Assembly (NCBI GenBank): GCA_963725175.1 | Contig: CAVRXH010000006.1 | Coordinates: 4,588,001-4,652,000, forward strand | DNA from: DASUBV01 sp963725175 | GTDB taxonomy: Bacteria; Actinomycetota; Actinomycetes; Streptosporangiales; Streptosporangiaceae | Length of the DNA: 64,000 bases | Direction of reading: 5' to 3' | Part shown: positions 38,350 to 47,279 of the stretch, piece after piece | Position numbering within the stretch: position 1 is the first letter of the stretch | How the letters are laid out: every line of letters begins with the position of its first letter | The notes under the pieces: generated by a model | The model's input: the letters and a program-made list of their open reading frames with translations, nothing else | The model's database searches: none | What the model was told of the DNA's origin: nothing | Translations under genes and position numbers: made by a program

Positions 38350-40599
38350 GTGACCGCGATGGCCGTTGACTCAGACTCCCTGCTGGACGGGCTCAACCCG
38401 CAGCAGCGCGCCGCCGTCGTGCACGAGGGCGGGCCGCTGCTCATCGTGGCGGGCGCGGGCTCGGGCAAGACGCGGGTGCTGACCCACCGGATCGCCTACC
38501 TGCTCGCGGAGCGGGATGTCCCGCCCCGGCAGATCCTCGCCATCACCTTCACCAACAAGGCGGCGGGCGAGATGGCCGCCAGGGCGGCGGCGCTGACCGG
38601 CGCGCGGGCCCGCTCGATGTGGCTGATGACCTTCCACTCGGCCTGCGTGCGGATCCTGCGCAGGGACGCGGACCGGTTTGGCTACCCGTCCTCGTTCTCC
38701 ATCTACGACCAGGCGGACTCCCAGCGGCTGATGGCCCTGGTCTGCCGCGAGCTGGAGCTGGACACCAAGCACCATCCGCCCAAGGCGATGCTCGCCCAGG
38801 TGTCCAACCTGAAGAACGAGCTGATCGACTTCGAGACCGCCGCCAGCCAGGCCAGCGGTTACCGGGAGAAGGCACTCGCCCAGGCCTACGCGGAGTACCA
38901 GCGCCGCCTGGTGGCCGCCGGGGCGATGGACTTCGATGACCTGATCATGGTCACCGTGAACCTGCTCCAGGCGTTCCCTGAGGTCGCCGCCGAGTACCGG
39001 ACCCGGTTCCGGCACGTCATGGTGGATGAGTACCAGGACACCAACCACGCGCAGTACGTGCTGGTCCGCGAGCTGGCCGGGCAGCCGCTCGCCGCGCCGG
39101 TGACCACGCCGTCCGGCGAGGTCGTGCCGCCGGCCGAGCTGGTCGTGGTCGGCGACGCCGACCAGTCCATCTACGCCTTCCGCGGCGCCACGATCCGCAA
39201 CATCGAGGAGTTCGAGCGGGACTTCGCCGGCGCCCGGGTGATCTTGCTGGAGCAGAACTACCGCTCCACGCAGAACATCCTGGCCGCGGCCAACGCGGTG
39301 GTCTCCCGCAACCCGGGCCGGGTGCCGAAGAACCTCTGGTCCGACGCCGGCGACGGGCCGATGATCACCGGATACGTCGCCGACAGCGAGTACGACGAGG
39401 CGGCGTTCGTCACCGAGGAGGTGGACCGGCTCAGCGACGAGGGCGAGGCGACCCCCGGTGAGGTGGCGGTCTTCTACCGGACTAACGCCCAGTCCAGGGT
39501 CTTCGAGGAAGTCTTCATCAGGGCGGGGCTGCCGTACAAGGTAGTCGGCGGGGTCCGGTTCTACGAGCGGCGGGAGATCCGCGACCTGCTCGGCTACCTG
39601 CGGCTGATCGCCAACCCCGGCGACGAGGTATCGCTGCGCCGGGTGCTCAACACCCCGCGCCGGGGGATCGGGGACCGGGCCGAGGAGTGCGTGGCCGCGC
39701 TGGCGGCGCGGGACCGGATCAGCTTCGCCGAGGCGCTGGCCCGCCCCGGCGAGGTGCCGGGCCTTGCCGCGAGGTCGGCGAAGGCCATCGAGGGATTCAA
39801 TGAGCTGATCGCCGGGTTCCGGGTGATGGCGGAGAACGGCAGCCCGGTCGGTGACGTGGCCGAGGCGATCCTTGACCAGACCGGCTACGTGGCCGAGCTC
39901 CAGGCCTCCACCGACCTTCAGGACGAGAGCAGGATCGAGAACCTCACCGAGCTGGTGTCGGTGGCCCGCGAGTTCGACAGCCGGCAGCCAGCCGGCACGC
40001 TGGCCGATTTCCTTGAGCAGGTGTCGCTGGTCGCCGACGCGGACCAGATCCCCGAGGGCGACGAGCACGGCGGCATGGTCACGCTGATGACCCTGCACAC
40101 GGCCAAGGGCCTGGAATTCCCCGTGGTGTTCCTGACCGGGCTTGAGGAGAATGTCTTCCCGCACGAGCGGTCCATGGGCGACGAGCGGGAACTGGCCGAG
40201 GAACGGCGGCTGGCCTACGTCGGGATCACCAGGGCCGAGCAGCGGCTCTACCTGACCAGGGCGGTGGCCAGGGCGTGGTTCGGCCGCCCGGCCTACCACG
40301 CGCAGTCCAGGTTCCTGTCCGAGGTGCCTGGCCACCTGATCGACTGGCGGCGGCTTGAGCAGGCCCGCACCCAGCCGGCCTCGGAGCGGCTGGCCAGGCG
40401 GCCCGGCGTGCAGGCAGTCGGCAACCGGCGGGTGCCCTCGCTGCAGCCGGGTGACCGGGTCACCCACGACTCCTACGGCCTGGGCACGGTGCTGTCGGTG
40501 GAGGGCCGGGGCGACGACCCCGAGGCCAAGATCGACTTCGGCGGCGACTACGGCATCAAGCACCTGGTGCTGCGCTACGCGCCGATCGACAAGCTCTAG
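38350..40599 (+). CDS. pcrA: ATP-dependent DNA helicase PcrA/UvrD
   Basis: 749-residue superfamily 1A 3'-5' helicase. Motifs in order: Q motif LNPQQRAAV, I GAGSGKTRVL, Ia ITFTNKAAGEM, II VDEYQDTNHAQY, III GDADQSIYAFRGA, IV EQNYRSTQNIL, V TLHTAKGLEFPVVFLTG and VI AYVGITRAEQRLYL. The C-terminus (RVPSLQPGDRVTHDSYGLG) is the Tudor-like RNA-polymerase-interaction domain of PcrA. It acts in repair, replication-fork and transcription conflicts. Start GTG at 38350; an in-frame ATG lies at 38359. It stands alone. Confidence 0.95.
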   Translation: MTAMAVDSDSLLDGLNPQQRAAVVHEGGPLLIVAGAGSGKTRVLTHRIAYLLAERDVPPRQILAITFTNKAAGEMAARAAALTGARARSMWLMTFHSACVRILRRDADRFGYPSSFSIYDQADSQRLMALVCRELELDTKHHPPKAMLAQVSNLKNELIDFETAASQASGYREKALAQAYAEYQRRLVAAGAMDFDDLIMVTVNLLQAFPEVAAEYRTRFRHVMVDEYQDTNHAQYVLVRELAGQPLAAPVTTPSGEVVPPAELVVVGDADQSIYAFRGATIRNIEEFERDFAGARVILLEQNYRSTQNILAAANAVVSRNPGRVPKNLWSDAGDGPMITGYVADSEYDEAAFVTEEVDRLSDEGEATPGEVAVFYRTNAQSRVFEEVFIRAGLPYKVVGGVRFYERREIRDLLGYLRLIANPGDEVSLRRVLNTPRRGIGDRAEECVAALAARDRISFAEALARPGEVPGLAARSAKAIEGFNELIAGFRVMAENGSPVGDVAEAILDQTGYVAELQASTDLQDESRIENLTELVSVAREFDSRQPAGTLADFLEQVSLVADADQIPEGDEHGGMVTLMTLHTAKGLEFPVVFLTGLEENVFPHERSMGDERELAEERRLAYVGITRAEQRLYLTRAVARAWFGRPAYHAQSRFLSEVPGHLIDWRRLEQARTQPASERLARRPGVQAVGNRRVPSLQPGDRVTHDSYGLGTVLSVEGRGDDPEAKIDFGGDYGIKHLVLRYAPIDKL

Positions 40600-40635
40600 C
40601 TGGCATCCGCGTTCGCGCGCTGGCGGCGGTCCCGC

Positions 40636-41970
40636 TCAGCGGGCGTCGGCGGGGTGCGGGTCGGCGGCCGCCACGCTCGCCGGCGGTCCCTGCGCCGCCG
40701 GCTCGGCCGTAGCCCGGCCGGTGCTGCCGGGCACGGCCAGCCGGACCGCCAGGCCGGCCGCCAGCACGATCAGGCCGAAGACCAGCCAGCCGCCGCGGGC
40801 CGGGAACAGCAGCGCCGTGATGATCCAGGGCGCGATCACGGCCTGGAGCGAGTTGCCCAGCTGGAACGTGGACAGGTAGGCGGTCCGGTTCTCCGGCTGG
40901 GACAGCTCGTAGGAGAGCGTCCAGCCGCTCGCCGACTGCCACAGCTCGCCGAGGGTGAGCGCGACGACCGCGGCTAGGGCCAGCGCGATGGCCAGCGTGG
41001 CCGAGCCCGCGGCGTGAGCCAGCGCGCAGGCGACGGCGAAGGCGGCCAGCGCCGCCCCGGACCAGCCGGCCGCCCGCACCGCCCCGGCCACGGAGCTGCA
41101 GGACCGCGCCAGCCTGGCCTGGAACAGCGCTGCCAGCGCCGTGTTGATCGCGACCATGATCCCGACCATCACCCGTGGCGCCCTGGTGTACCGGGCGAAC
41201 CAGAGCGGCACCGCCACCACCAGCAGGGTGCTGTGCACGGCGAGCAGGCCGGACAGGGCGGTGGTGGTGAGGTACCGCCGGTCGGGGACGAACCGGAACG
41301 ACCGCCTGGCCGTCCGGCCGGAGACCGCCACCTTCCCGACGCCGATCCTGGCCAGCAGCGCCGCGATCACGAAGTACGACGCGGCGTTCCCGGCCACCAG
41401 CAGCAGGAACGCCGCGCTTGAGCCCTGCCCGATGGCGGCCGTGGCGATCAGCGCGCCGAGCCCGAAGCCCACGTTGCGCAGCGCGCGCACCTTGGCCAGC
41501 GTGTCCACCCGGTCGGCCGCGGGCACCACCGCGCCGACGACGGACTGCCCGACCGGCGGCAGCGACGCCTCCGTCAGCCCGGCGAACGCTGAGACGAGCG
41601 CGAACATCGGGAACGTGCGGATCACGCAGTAGCCGGCGAAGGCCAGGCCGCGCAGCACCTGGAGCCAGATATACACCCGGCCGACCCGGTGCCGGTCGGC
41701 GAGCAGCCCGATGGGCACCGAGCCGAGCAGCCCGACCGCGCCTCCGATCGACAGGCCAAGGCCGACCTGGCCGGCCGACAGGCCCACGACGAGCGTGAAG
41801 TACAGCGCCGAGCCGGTGTAGTACATCCCGGAGCCGATGGCGTCGACCAGGGAGATGGCCGCGAGCTGCCGCCCGATGCGCTGCCGGGGAATCAGCTGCT
41901 CGTTCAGGATCCCGAACGGCTGGCGTGGGCGCGGCGCCGTAGCACTCCCGGGTGGCCTCGCACCGGTCAC
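40636..41970 (-). CDS. MFS transporter, probable exporter of the biosynthetic cluster
   Basis: 444 residues with about 12 membrane helices (AISLVDAIGSGMYYTG, VGLGLSIGGAVGLLGSVPIG, LLADRHRVGRVYIWLQVLRG) and the loop 2-3 motif in GLLADRHRVGR. The GTG at 41970 overlaps the stop of the ATP-grasp gene (GTGA), so both are translated together from the divergent promoter at 43.2 kb. In this context it most likely exports the product, possibly with a self-resistance role; this is inference from position. Confidence 0.87.
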   Translation of the reverse strand: MTGARPPGSATAPRPRQPFGILNEQLIPRQRIGRQLAAISLVDAIGSGMYYTGSALYFTLVVGLSAGQVGLGLSIGGAVGLLGSVPIGLLADRHRVGRVYIWLQVLRGLAFAGYCVIRTFPMFALVSAFAGLTEASLPPVGQSVVGAVVPAADRVDTLAKVRALRNVGFGLGALIATAAIGQGSSAAFLLLVAGNAASYFVIAALLARIGVGKVAVSGRTARRSFRFVPDRRYLTTTALSGLLAVHSTLLVVAVPLWFARYTRAPRVMVGIMVAINTALAALFQARLARSCSSVAGAVRAAGWSGAALAAFAVACALAHAAGSATLAIALALAAVVALTLGELWQSASGWTLSYELSQPENRTAYLSTFQLGNSLQAVIAPWIITALLFPARGGWLVFGLIVLAAGLAVRLAVPGSTGRATAEPAAQGPPASVAAADPHPADAR

Positions 41971-43226
41971 GGGACCGTGCGGATGTCGATCAGGCTCGCC
42001 GCGGCCGCCGCGCGGGCCTCCGCCTGCCAGGCGTCCGGCGCGGTGGCGAGCACGTAGCCGGCCCGGTCCCAGGACGAGGTGACGGGCCGCATCGTGTCGC
42101 CGGGGCGGACCCCGACCCGCACGGCCCGCACGCCCGGCGCCCGCTCCGCCTCGGCGGCGCCGTCTACCGCCTCGATCACGCCGGGCACCGCCAGCAGGAA
42201 CCTGACGGCGGCGCCGCTCGCGGCGCTGGCCGGGAGCGGCGGGGCGCTGCCGAGCAGCACCTCCAGGTAGGCGCGGGTCATCGGGAAGCCGTAGGCGAGC
42301 GAGATCAGCGTGCCGATCTCGTCGCCTGGCATCCGCGCCGCGCACTCCACGAACACCGGGCCGTCGGCGTCCACGATCCACTCGCAGTGCAGCACGCCGC
42401 TGCCGAACCCGCACGCCCGGGCCAGCCGGGCGGTGCACTCGGTCAGCTCGGCGGTCAGCGCCGCGGGCGCGGGGCCGGCACCAGGTGCCCGAGCTCGACC
42501 GGGAAGTCGCCGGCCAGCACCTGCTTGGCCGTGACGTTGGCGAAGACCGGTGTCCCGGCGAGGACCAGCAGTTCCACGCTGTACTCGGCGCCGGCCAGGG
42601 CCTCCTCGATCAGCGTCGCCGAGCGGATGCCCCGGTCGGGCTCCAGGAGCACCTCGGTCGCCGATCGCGCCTGCTCCAGGGCGGCCGCCGCCTGCTGCGG
42701 CGTGCTGACGAACCGGACGCCCAGGCTGGCCTGCCTGGCGCTCGGCTTGATCACGCACCGGCCGCCGATGGCGGCCAGGAAGGCGGATGCCTCGTCGGCA
42801 GTGTCGGCCACCGCCCACCGCGGGTTGCGGATCCCGGCCGCGGCTGCCGCCGTGCGCTGCCTGGCCTTGTCCCGGAAGATCAGCCCCGCCTCGGCCCCGG
42901 CACCCGGCAGCCCGAGCCGGGCAGCCAGGTCGGCGGCGGCGGTCACGGCGTACTCGATGCCGGGCAGGACGCCGCGCGCGCTCTTCAGCGCGGGCTCGGC
43001 GGCCAGCAGCTCGGCCATGGCGCCGGGCCGCTGGTACTCCCAGAGCAGGACGCGGGAGACGGCGGGGAACTCGGTCGCCAGCCGCGGCACATCCCGCCGG
43101 GCCGCGATGTCGGGCTCGTCGATGACCAGGACGCTGCCCGGCGGTAACACCTCAGCGAGCGGCACCAGCAGGGTACGGCTGAACCCCACGAGGACGAGCT
43201 CCTCGCGCTGGAGCGTCATCGGCATG
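41967..43226 (-). CDS. ATP-grasp ligase 1, one frameshift
   Basis: About 420 residues. N-terminal Rossmann-like domain (REELVLVGFSRTLLVPLAEV), central ATP-binding lobe (GLIFRDKARQRTAAAAAG, CVIKPSARQASLGVRFV, EEALAGAEYSVELLV) and a C-terminal metal-binding part (GVLHCEWIVDADGPVFVECA, RMPGDEIGTLI). Proteins of this kind ligate a carboxylate, activated as acyl-phosphate, to an amine, as in carnosine synthase or L-amino-acid ligases. The frame breaks in the GGGG run at 42471-42474; adding one base gives VPAPAPAALTAELTECT. The ATG at 43226 follows GGGAGGG. Divergent from the ten-gene plus-strand operon. Confidence 0.85.
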
Positions 43227-43536
43227 TCGCACCCTCCCTGTCCTGCTCCCGGAGAACATCGGCTGACCTGCGGTTTTGTACTCTCAGCCGACCGGTGCGG
43301 CAGTTCGCCAGGACCCGCGCGGATGGTGCCCGCATTTGGTCCCAGGCCGAATTTAACCATACGTCTTGGCAGCTATTGACCGAATTTATGAGTTTCCGTA
43401 TCGTTGTTTCCGGAGCGGCTTGCGACGAGCCGGCTGCCCAGTCTGCCGTCGCCCTGAACGAAGGGTGGCGGCTCGTGGTACGTCCGGTGCGAGGGAGCCA
43501 TAGTCGATATTGGCTATCGGTTCCGGGGGATTTGTG
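43227..43536. promoter_or_regulatory. Divergent control region of the biosynthetic cluster
   Basis: 310 bases between the two outward operons, clearly more AT-rich than the rest of the window (for example around 43345-43410), as expected for two promoters. An 8-bp perfect inverted repeat, TCGGCTGA at 43259-43266 and TCAGCCGA at 43284-43291, lies 33-65 bases before the ATP-grasp start and could be an operator. An open frame 43295-43549 crosses it but has third-position base use unlike the genes here, so I do not call it a gene. No regulator gene lies in the cluster. Confidence 0.55.
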
Positions 43537-44826
43537 GTGCGGGGAATGATCACACAGTTTCAGGGCCTTTCTTCCATTCAGTCGGGCCCGCAGTTCCGGG
43601 ATTTCATGTCCGCGCTTCCCGACGAGGCGTGCTTAGCCGGAGTCTTTGATTCCTGCCTGAGCCCGATTGTCTATAGCCGCCATCACTCGCTGAGCTATAA
43701 GGGCGAGTACCGGGTCCGGGCGGACCTGCGGCGCGAGCTGGAGGAGCTGCGCGAGCGGGACCCGCTGACCTGGGACGACACCGAAGCGGATTTACTGCTG
43801 TCGCTGCTCGCCCTGTACGCCGGGGAGACCGGCCTCGACGACCTGCGGGACCGGGTGGATACCGCCGCCGTGCGCGAGGTGCTGGCGGAGCGGTACGCGG
43901 CCTACGCGGCGGTGACCGGCGAGCCAGCCCCGCCCCCTGAGGGCCTGGTCAGCCTGGGGGAGCAGGCTACCGTGCTGCGCGCGGCCGCGCAGGAGACTCA
44001 CCTGCTGTACTCGATCATCGACGGCAGCGCGTGGTTCAGGACCGAGGGCATGATGCCGCGCGAGGCGGTGGACACCCAGACGCTGACCCCGCCGGCCGAG
44101 TTGCTGCTGACCGGGGAATACGGGCTCGGTCCCGAGACGGGCAGCGCGGCGCGGCGGCTGCGGGCGGCCGCCAGGACGTGCCTGGCGGAGTCGGGGGACA
44201 GCGCGGACCTGGTGCGCGGACTGATGGCCGCGACGCTGGCCGACGGCCTGCTGGCCGGCGATCACGTCACGCTGACCTGTCCGCAGGGCGACCTGCTCGC
44301 GACGCCCGAGCTGATGACCGGAAGCGAGGCGTTCTTCACCGAGACGATGCTGGCACCCGGCCTTGACCTGGGCGCGGTCGCGGAGCGTCTCGGCCATGAC
44401 TCCGACGCGCAGGTGCAGCGGACCATCAGGGCAAGGATGCTGAAGCTGAAGCGCGGCGCGATCCGCGGCATGTACGGGCCGGGCTGCATCCAGGGCCGGT
44501 TCGTGGAGAAGCACGGCGGTCACATGATCTTCTCCCGCGAGGACGCTCACTACCGGGGCCACCAGAGCATCGGCTGCTCGTGCGGGGGCCGGGCCTCCTT
44601 CGCCCTGTCCTACGCCGTTGCCGGGCAGGAACGGGCGATGACGCCGATGGTGGGGGACTACCGGGTGGTGCGGATGAGTCAGGACCCCGCGGATGAATTT
44701 ACCGCGACGGAACTGGCCAGAGTGATCTGCTACGCCGAGTGGATCAAGGTCGTGGTCGAGGAGACCTACGCCGTCGGTCGCGTCGTCCGCGCCGATACCG
44801 CCGTCAGCACCGGCGCGGTCGCCTAG
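43537..44826 (+). CDS. Unknown protein, first gene of the plus-strand biosynthetic operon
   Basis: About 429 residues; I do not recognise the family. It is soluble. The N-terminal third is helical and acidic/basic (ELEELRERDPLTWDDTEADL), the middle contains LLYSIIDGSAWFRTEGMMPR and TPPAELLLTGEYGLGPETG, and the C-terminal third is basic with a Cys/His-rich part: MYGPGCIQGRFVEKHGGHM, then HYRGHQSIGCSCGGRASFAL. The clustered Cys and His could bind a metal or act catalytically. GTG at 43537 follows GGGGGA; ATG 43546 is an alternative. It leads directly into the ferredoxin gene 49 bases later, which suggests it takes part in the same redox chemistry. Confidence 0.7.
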   Translation: MRGMITQFQGLSSIQSGPQFRDFMSALPDEACLAGVFDSCLSPIVYSRHHSLSYKGEYRVRADLRRELEELRERDPLTWDDTEADLLLSLLALYAGETGLDDLRDRVDTAAVREVLAERYAAYAAVTGEPAPPPEGLVSLGEQATVLRAAAQETHLLYSIIDGSAWFRTEGMMPREAVDTQTLTPPAELLLTGEYGLGPETGSAARRLRAAARTCLAESGDSADLVRGLMAATLADGLLAGDHVTLTCPQGDLLATPELMTGSEAFFTETMLAPGLDLGAVAERLGHDSDAQVQRTIRARMLKLKRGAIRGMYGPGCIQGRFVEKHGGHMIFSREDAHYRGHQSIGCSCGGRASFALSYAVAGQERAMTPMVGDYRVVRMSQDPADEFTATELARVICYAEWIKVVVEETYAVGRVVRADTAVSTGAVA

Positions 44827-44875
44827 CGCGGATCGCGGACCAGACTCCGGACGCCTACGAGAACGGACGATCCAG

Positions 44876-45109
44876 ATGCGCATGTGGATTGATCAGTCGC
44901 AGTGCCAGAACAGCGGACTCTGCGAAGAAGAAGCACCGGCGCTTTTCAAGGTGGGCGATGACTTCTTTGCCTATGTCCGCGAGGGCAGCAAGGTGCTGGA
45001 TGACCCAGGCGGCGAGGAAAGCAAGGCACTGATTCCCGAAGGCCTGGAGGAGCTAGCCGAGGAATGCGCTCGGTCATGCCCGGCCCAGTGCATTCACATC
45101 ATTGACTAG
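44876..45109 (+). CDS. Small single-cluster ferredoxin
   Basis: 77 residues resembling actinobacterial [3Fe-4S]/[4Fe-4S] ferredoxins: start RMWIDQSQCQNSGLCEEE, acidic middle, and end EECARSCPAQCIHIID. Cysteines at 10, 16, 64, 68 and 72 are candidate ligands, with the closing Cys-Pro typical of this family. Such ferredoxins usually feed electrons to P450s or non-heme oxygenases; here the next gene is a diiron-type oxidase, the obvious partner. ATG at 44876; ATG at 44882 would shorten it by two residues. Confidence 0.88.
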   Translation: MRMWIDQSQCQNSGLCEEEAPALFKVGDDFFAYVREGSKVLDDPGGEESKALIPEGLEELAEECARSCPAQCIHIID

Positions 45110-45175
45110 TCATTAGCTAGAGAATACGGAGCCCGCCGGGCGCCGGGATTACTGAACGCAGAGAAGGGAGAATTC

Positions 45176-45934
45176 ATGAGCGTTCAGCTAGACACGTCCG
45201 CGGCATTGTCATCGCAGGATGCGCTTGACCGCATTCACTCGCTGGCGCGCAGCTGCTCAGAGCATCCCGCGCTCAAGAACCCGTTCTACGAGCTGTGGAT
45301 GGCTCGTGAGCTGTCGGCGGACCAGGTCGAGGTGGTCGCGCAGAACTTCTACGAGCGGGTCCGCCGCACCCCCGACCGGATCGCGCTCGCGTTCCTGCAC
45401 ATGAACGACGTCAAGGCCAGGGCCGAGACGGTCGAGAACCTCAGCGACGAGATGGGCCACGGCGACCCGGCCAAGGTGCACGCGGTCATCCTGCGCCAGT
45501 TCCTGGAGACCCTGCTGTCCCGGCTGCGCGGCCGCCCCGTGGACCTGGACGAGATCGCCGACCCGGTGCTGCCCTCCACGGTGGCACTCATCGAGGGCGG
45601 CGAGAAGCTGTTCAGCAGCCCGTACCCGCAGGAGGTCTGCGGCGCGCTGCTCGGCCAGGAGTGGCACGCCTACCCGCAGCTCGTCTTCCTCTACGAGGGC
45701 GTGCGCTGCTATCGCCACCACTACGGCCTCGAAGAGTTCCACGAGAACTGCGAGTACTTCTACCTGCACATCGGCGCCACGGAGAAGGAGCACAAGGTCC
45801 ACTCCCTGTCCACCGCCGCGCAGATGTGCCACACCGAGGCTGACCTGGCGCACCTGGAGCGGGGCTTCACCGGTTACCTTGACCTGCTGGCCGACAACTG
45901 GGCGGAGATCCACGCGACGATACAGGCCCGCTGA
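45176..45934 (+). CDS. Heme-oxygenase-like diiron oxidase/oxygenase (iron-containing redox enzyme family)
   Basis: 252 residues of the all-helical PqqC/TenA-like fold. The pattern NLSDEMGHGDPAKVHAVIL supplies a Glu (92) and a His (102); GQEWHAYP supplies another Glu (162); and YLHIGATEKEHKVHSL supplies His 198, an acidic residue and His 206. This spacing matches heme-oxygenase-like diiron enzymes (for example UndA, BesC, SznF), which do N-oxygenation, desaturation or C-C cleavage on amino-acid or fatty-acid substrates. The ATG follows AGAAGGGAGAA. It ends one base before the aminotransferase start. Confidence 0.82.
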   Translation: MSVQLDTSAALSSQDALDRIHSLARSCSEHPALKNPFYELWMARELSADQVEVVAQNFYERVRRTPDRIALAFLHMNDVKARAETVENLSDEMGHGDPAKVHAVILRQFLETLLSRLRGRPVDLDEIADPVLPSTVALIEGGEKLFSSPYPQEVCGALLGQEWHAYPQLVFLYEGVRCYRHHYGLEEFHENCEYFYLHIGATEKEHKVHSLSTAAQMCHTEADLAHLERGFTGYLDLLADNWAEIHATIQAR

Positions 45935-45935
45935 G

Positions 45936-46991
45936 ATGCGGGATCTCGCGTCGGGTAACCCGGATCCCCGCCTGCTGCCGCCGCTGCGGCCAGCTCTCGA
46001 CGCGATGGACGCGACCCGCGCAACCGTGAACAACGTGGACTCGGTGCTGCCAGAGCTGGCGCAGGCCGCCGGGGCGCGATTCGCCGCCGCGGGCATCCCG
46101 GTGCGCGACGTCGCCGTGTTCTCCGGTGCGCTCGATGCGATGGAACGCGTCCTGGTCGCGCACCTTACGCCGGGCGCCAGGGTGCTCGTCGAGGACCCCG
46201 GTTACCCCCCGGTGGCGTTCCTGCTGGCGGCGCTGGGGCTGCGGATCGTGCCGTTCGGCGTCGATGAGGCAGGCCTGCTGGCCGACGGGCTCGCCGGAGT
46301 GCTGCCGGACGTCGCGGCGATGATCGTCACGCCCCGCGCGCAGAACCCGACCGGCGCGGCGCTGACCGGCGGCCGCGCCGCCGCGCTGCGCGCCGTGCTT
46401 GACGGGTTCCCCGACCTGCTGGTCATCGAGGACGACCATGCCAGTGATATCGCGGGCGCGGACGCGGTCAGCCTGACCCACGGCGGCCGGTCCCGCTGGG
46501 CCGTCATCCGCTCGGCGTCCAAGTCGCTCGGCGCCGACCTGCGGCTGGCCGTCATGGCGGCCGACCAGGTGACCATGACCATGGTGCGCGGCCGGCAGCG
46601 GCGCGGTCCCGGCTGGGTCAGCGGGCTGCTCCAGCAGGTCGTGCTGCACCAGTGGACCGCGCCGGGGTCGCTTGAGCAGCTCAGGGTGGCCAGGGCCGCC
46701 TACGCCGAGCGCCGCCAGGCGCTGATCGGCGCGCTGGCCTGGCACGGCATCGGCGCCAGCGGCCGGACGGGCCTGAACGTCTGGATCCCGGTCGACGACG
46801 AGGGCTTCGTCGTCGCGAACCTGCGAGAGGCCGGCTACGCGGTCTCGGCCGGCCAGCGGTTCCGGCGCCAGTCGGGACCCGCCGTGCGCATCACCATCTC
46901 GACGCTTCCGCCGGCGCAGGCCCCGGCCGTCGCGGCCGCGGTGGCTGCCGCCGTGGCGGCCCAGCGGAGCAGCCAAGGAGCCAGGACATGA
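45936..46991 (+). CDS. PLP-dependent aminotransferase, MocR-type domain without the DNA-binding part
   Basis: 351 residues, fold-type I. The opening RDLASGNPDPRLLPPL is what follows the linker in MocR/GntR-type regulators such as PtsJ, but here no winged-helix precedes it. PLP contacts are present: Asn 137 in RAQNPTG, Asp in VIEDDHASDI, Lys 196 in SASKSLGADLRLA, and the C-terminal Arg in AVRITIST. I infer a catalytic transaminase (or other PLP enzyme) for a precursor of the product. The ATG at 45936 directly follows the upstream stop; the downstream carrier-protein ATG overlaps its stop. Confidence 0.83.
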   Translation: MRDLASGNPDPRLLPPLRPALDAMDATRATVNNVDSVLPELAQAAGARFAAAGIPVRDVAVFSGALDAMERVLVAHLTPGARVLVEDPGYPPVAFLLAALGLRIVPFGVDEAGLLADGLAGVLPDVAAMIVTPRAQNPTGAALTGGRAAALRAVLDGFPDLLVIEDDHASDIAGADAVSLTHGGRSRWAVIRSASKSLGADLRLAVMAADQVTMTMVRGRQRRGPGWVSGLLQQVVLHQWTAPGSLEQLRVARAAYAERRQALIGALAWHGIGASGRTGLNVWIPVDDEGFVVANLREAGYAVSAGQRFRRQSGPAVRITISTLPPAQAPAVAAAVAAAVAAQRSSQGART

Positions 46992-47266
46992 CCAGCACCT
47001 CGGTCGGGGACCTGAGCCAGATCGTCGCCGACGCCTGGTGCGCGGCGCTGGGCCTGGACTCGCTGCCGCCGAATGCCAACATCTTCCTCATCGGCGGCGA
47101 CTCGCTGACCGCCGTGATGATCGCGGCGAAGCTCGGCGGCAGGCTCGGCGCCGAGATCGGCCTGTCCGACCTCATCGAGGCACCCGCCTTCGACGAGTTC
47201 GTGGCCAGGGTGGCGCGGATCGTGGCGGCGGTGGACGGGCGGTCAGAGCGAACGGGCGAGCAGTGA
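46988..47266 (+). CDS. Free-standing acyl/peptidyl carrier protein
   Basis: 92 residues of the four-helix carrier fold. The phosphopantetheine site is IGGDSLTAVMIA, with Ser 39 as attachment residue; the GGDSL form is typical of peptidyl carriers. LSDLIEAPAFDEFVARV forms the last helices. The ATG is preceded by AAGGAGCC and overlaps the aminotransferase stop (ATGA). It probably holds one building block for the neighbouring transglutaminase-fold protein, while the carrier at the end of the adenylation protein holds the other. Confidence 0.9.
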   Translation: MTSTSVGDLSQIVADAWCAALGLDSLPPNANIFLIGGDSLTAVMIAAKLGGRLGAEIGLSDLIEAPAFDEFVARVARIVAAVDGRSERTGEQ

Positions 47267-47279
47267 ACGGGCATCCGGC

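Noticed and set aside
38371..40563. 730-codon minus-strand open frame opposite pcrA
   Set aside because: Mirror of helicase codons; no recognisable protein features.
43295..43549. 84-codon open frame in the divergent promoter, with its TGA overlapping the ATG at 43546
   Set aside because: Third codon positions are far less G/C than in genes here, the product resembles nothing, and the stretch must hold two promoters.
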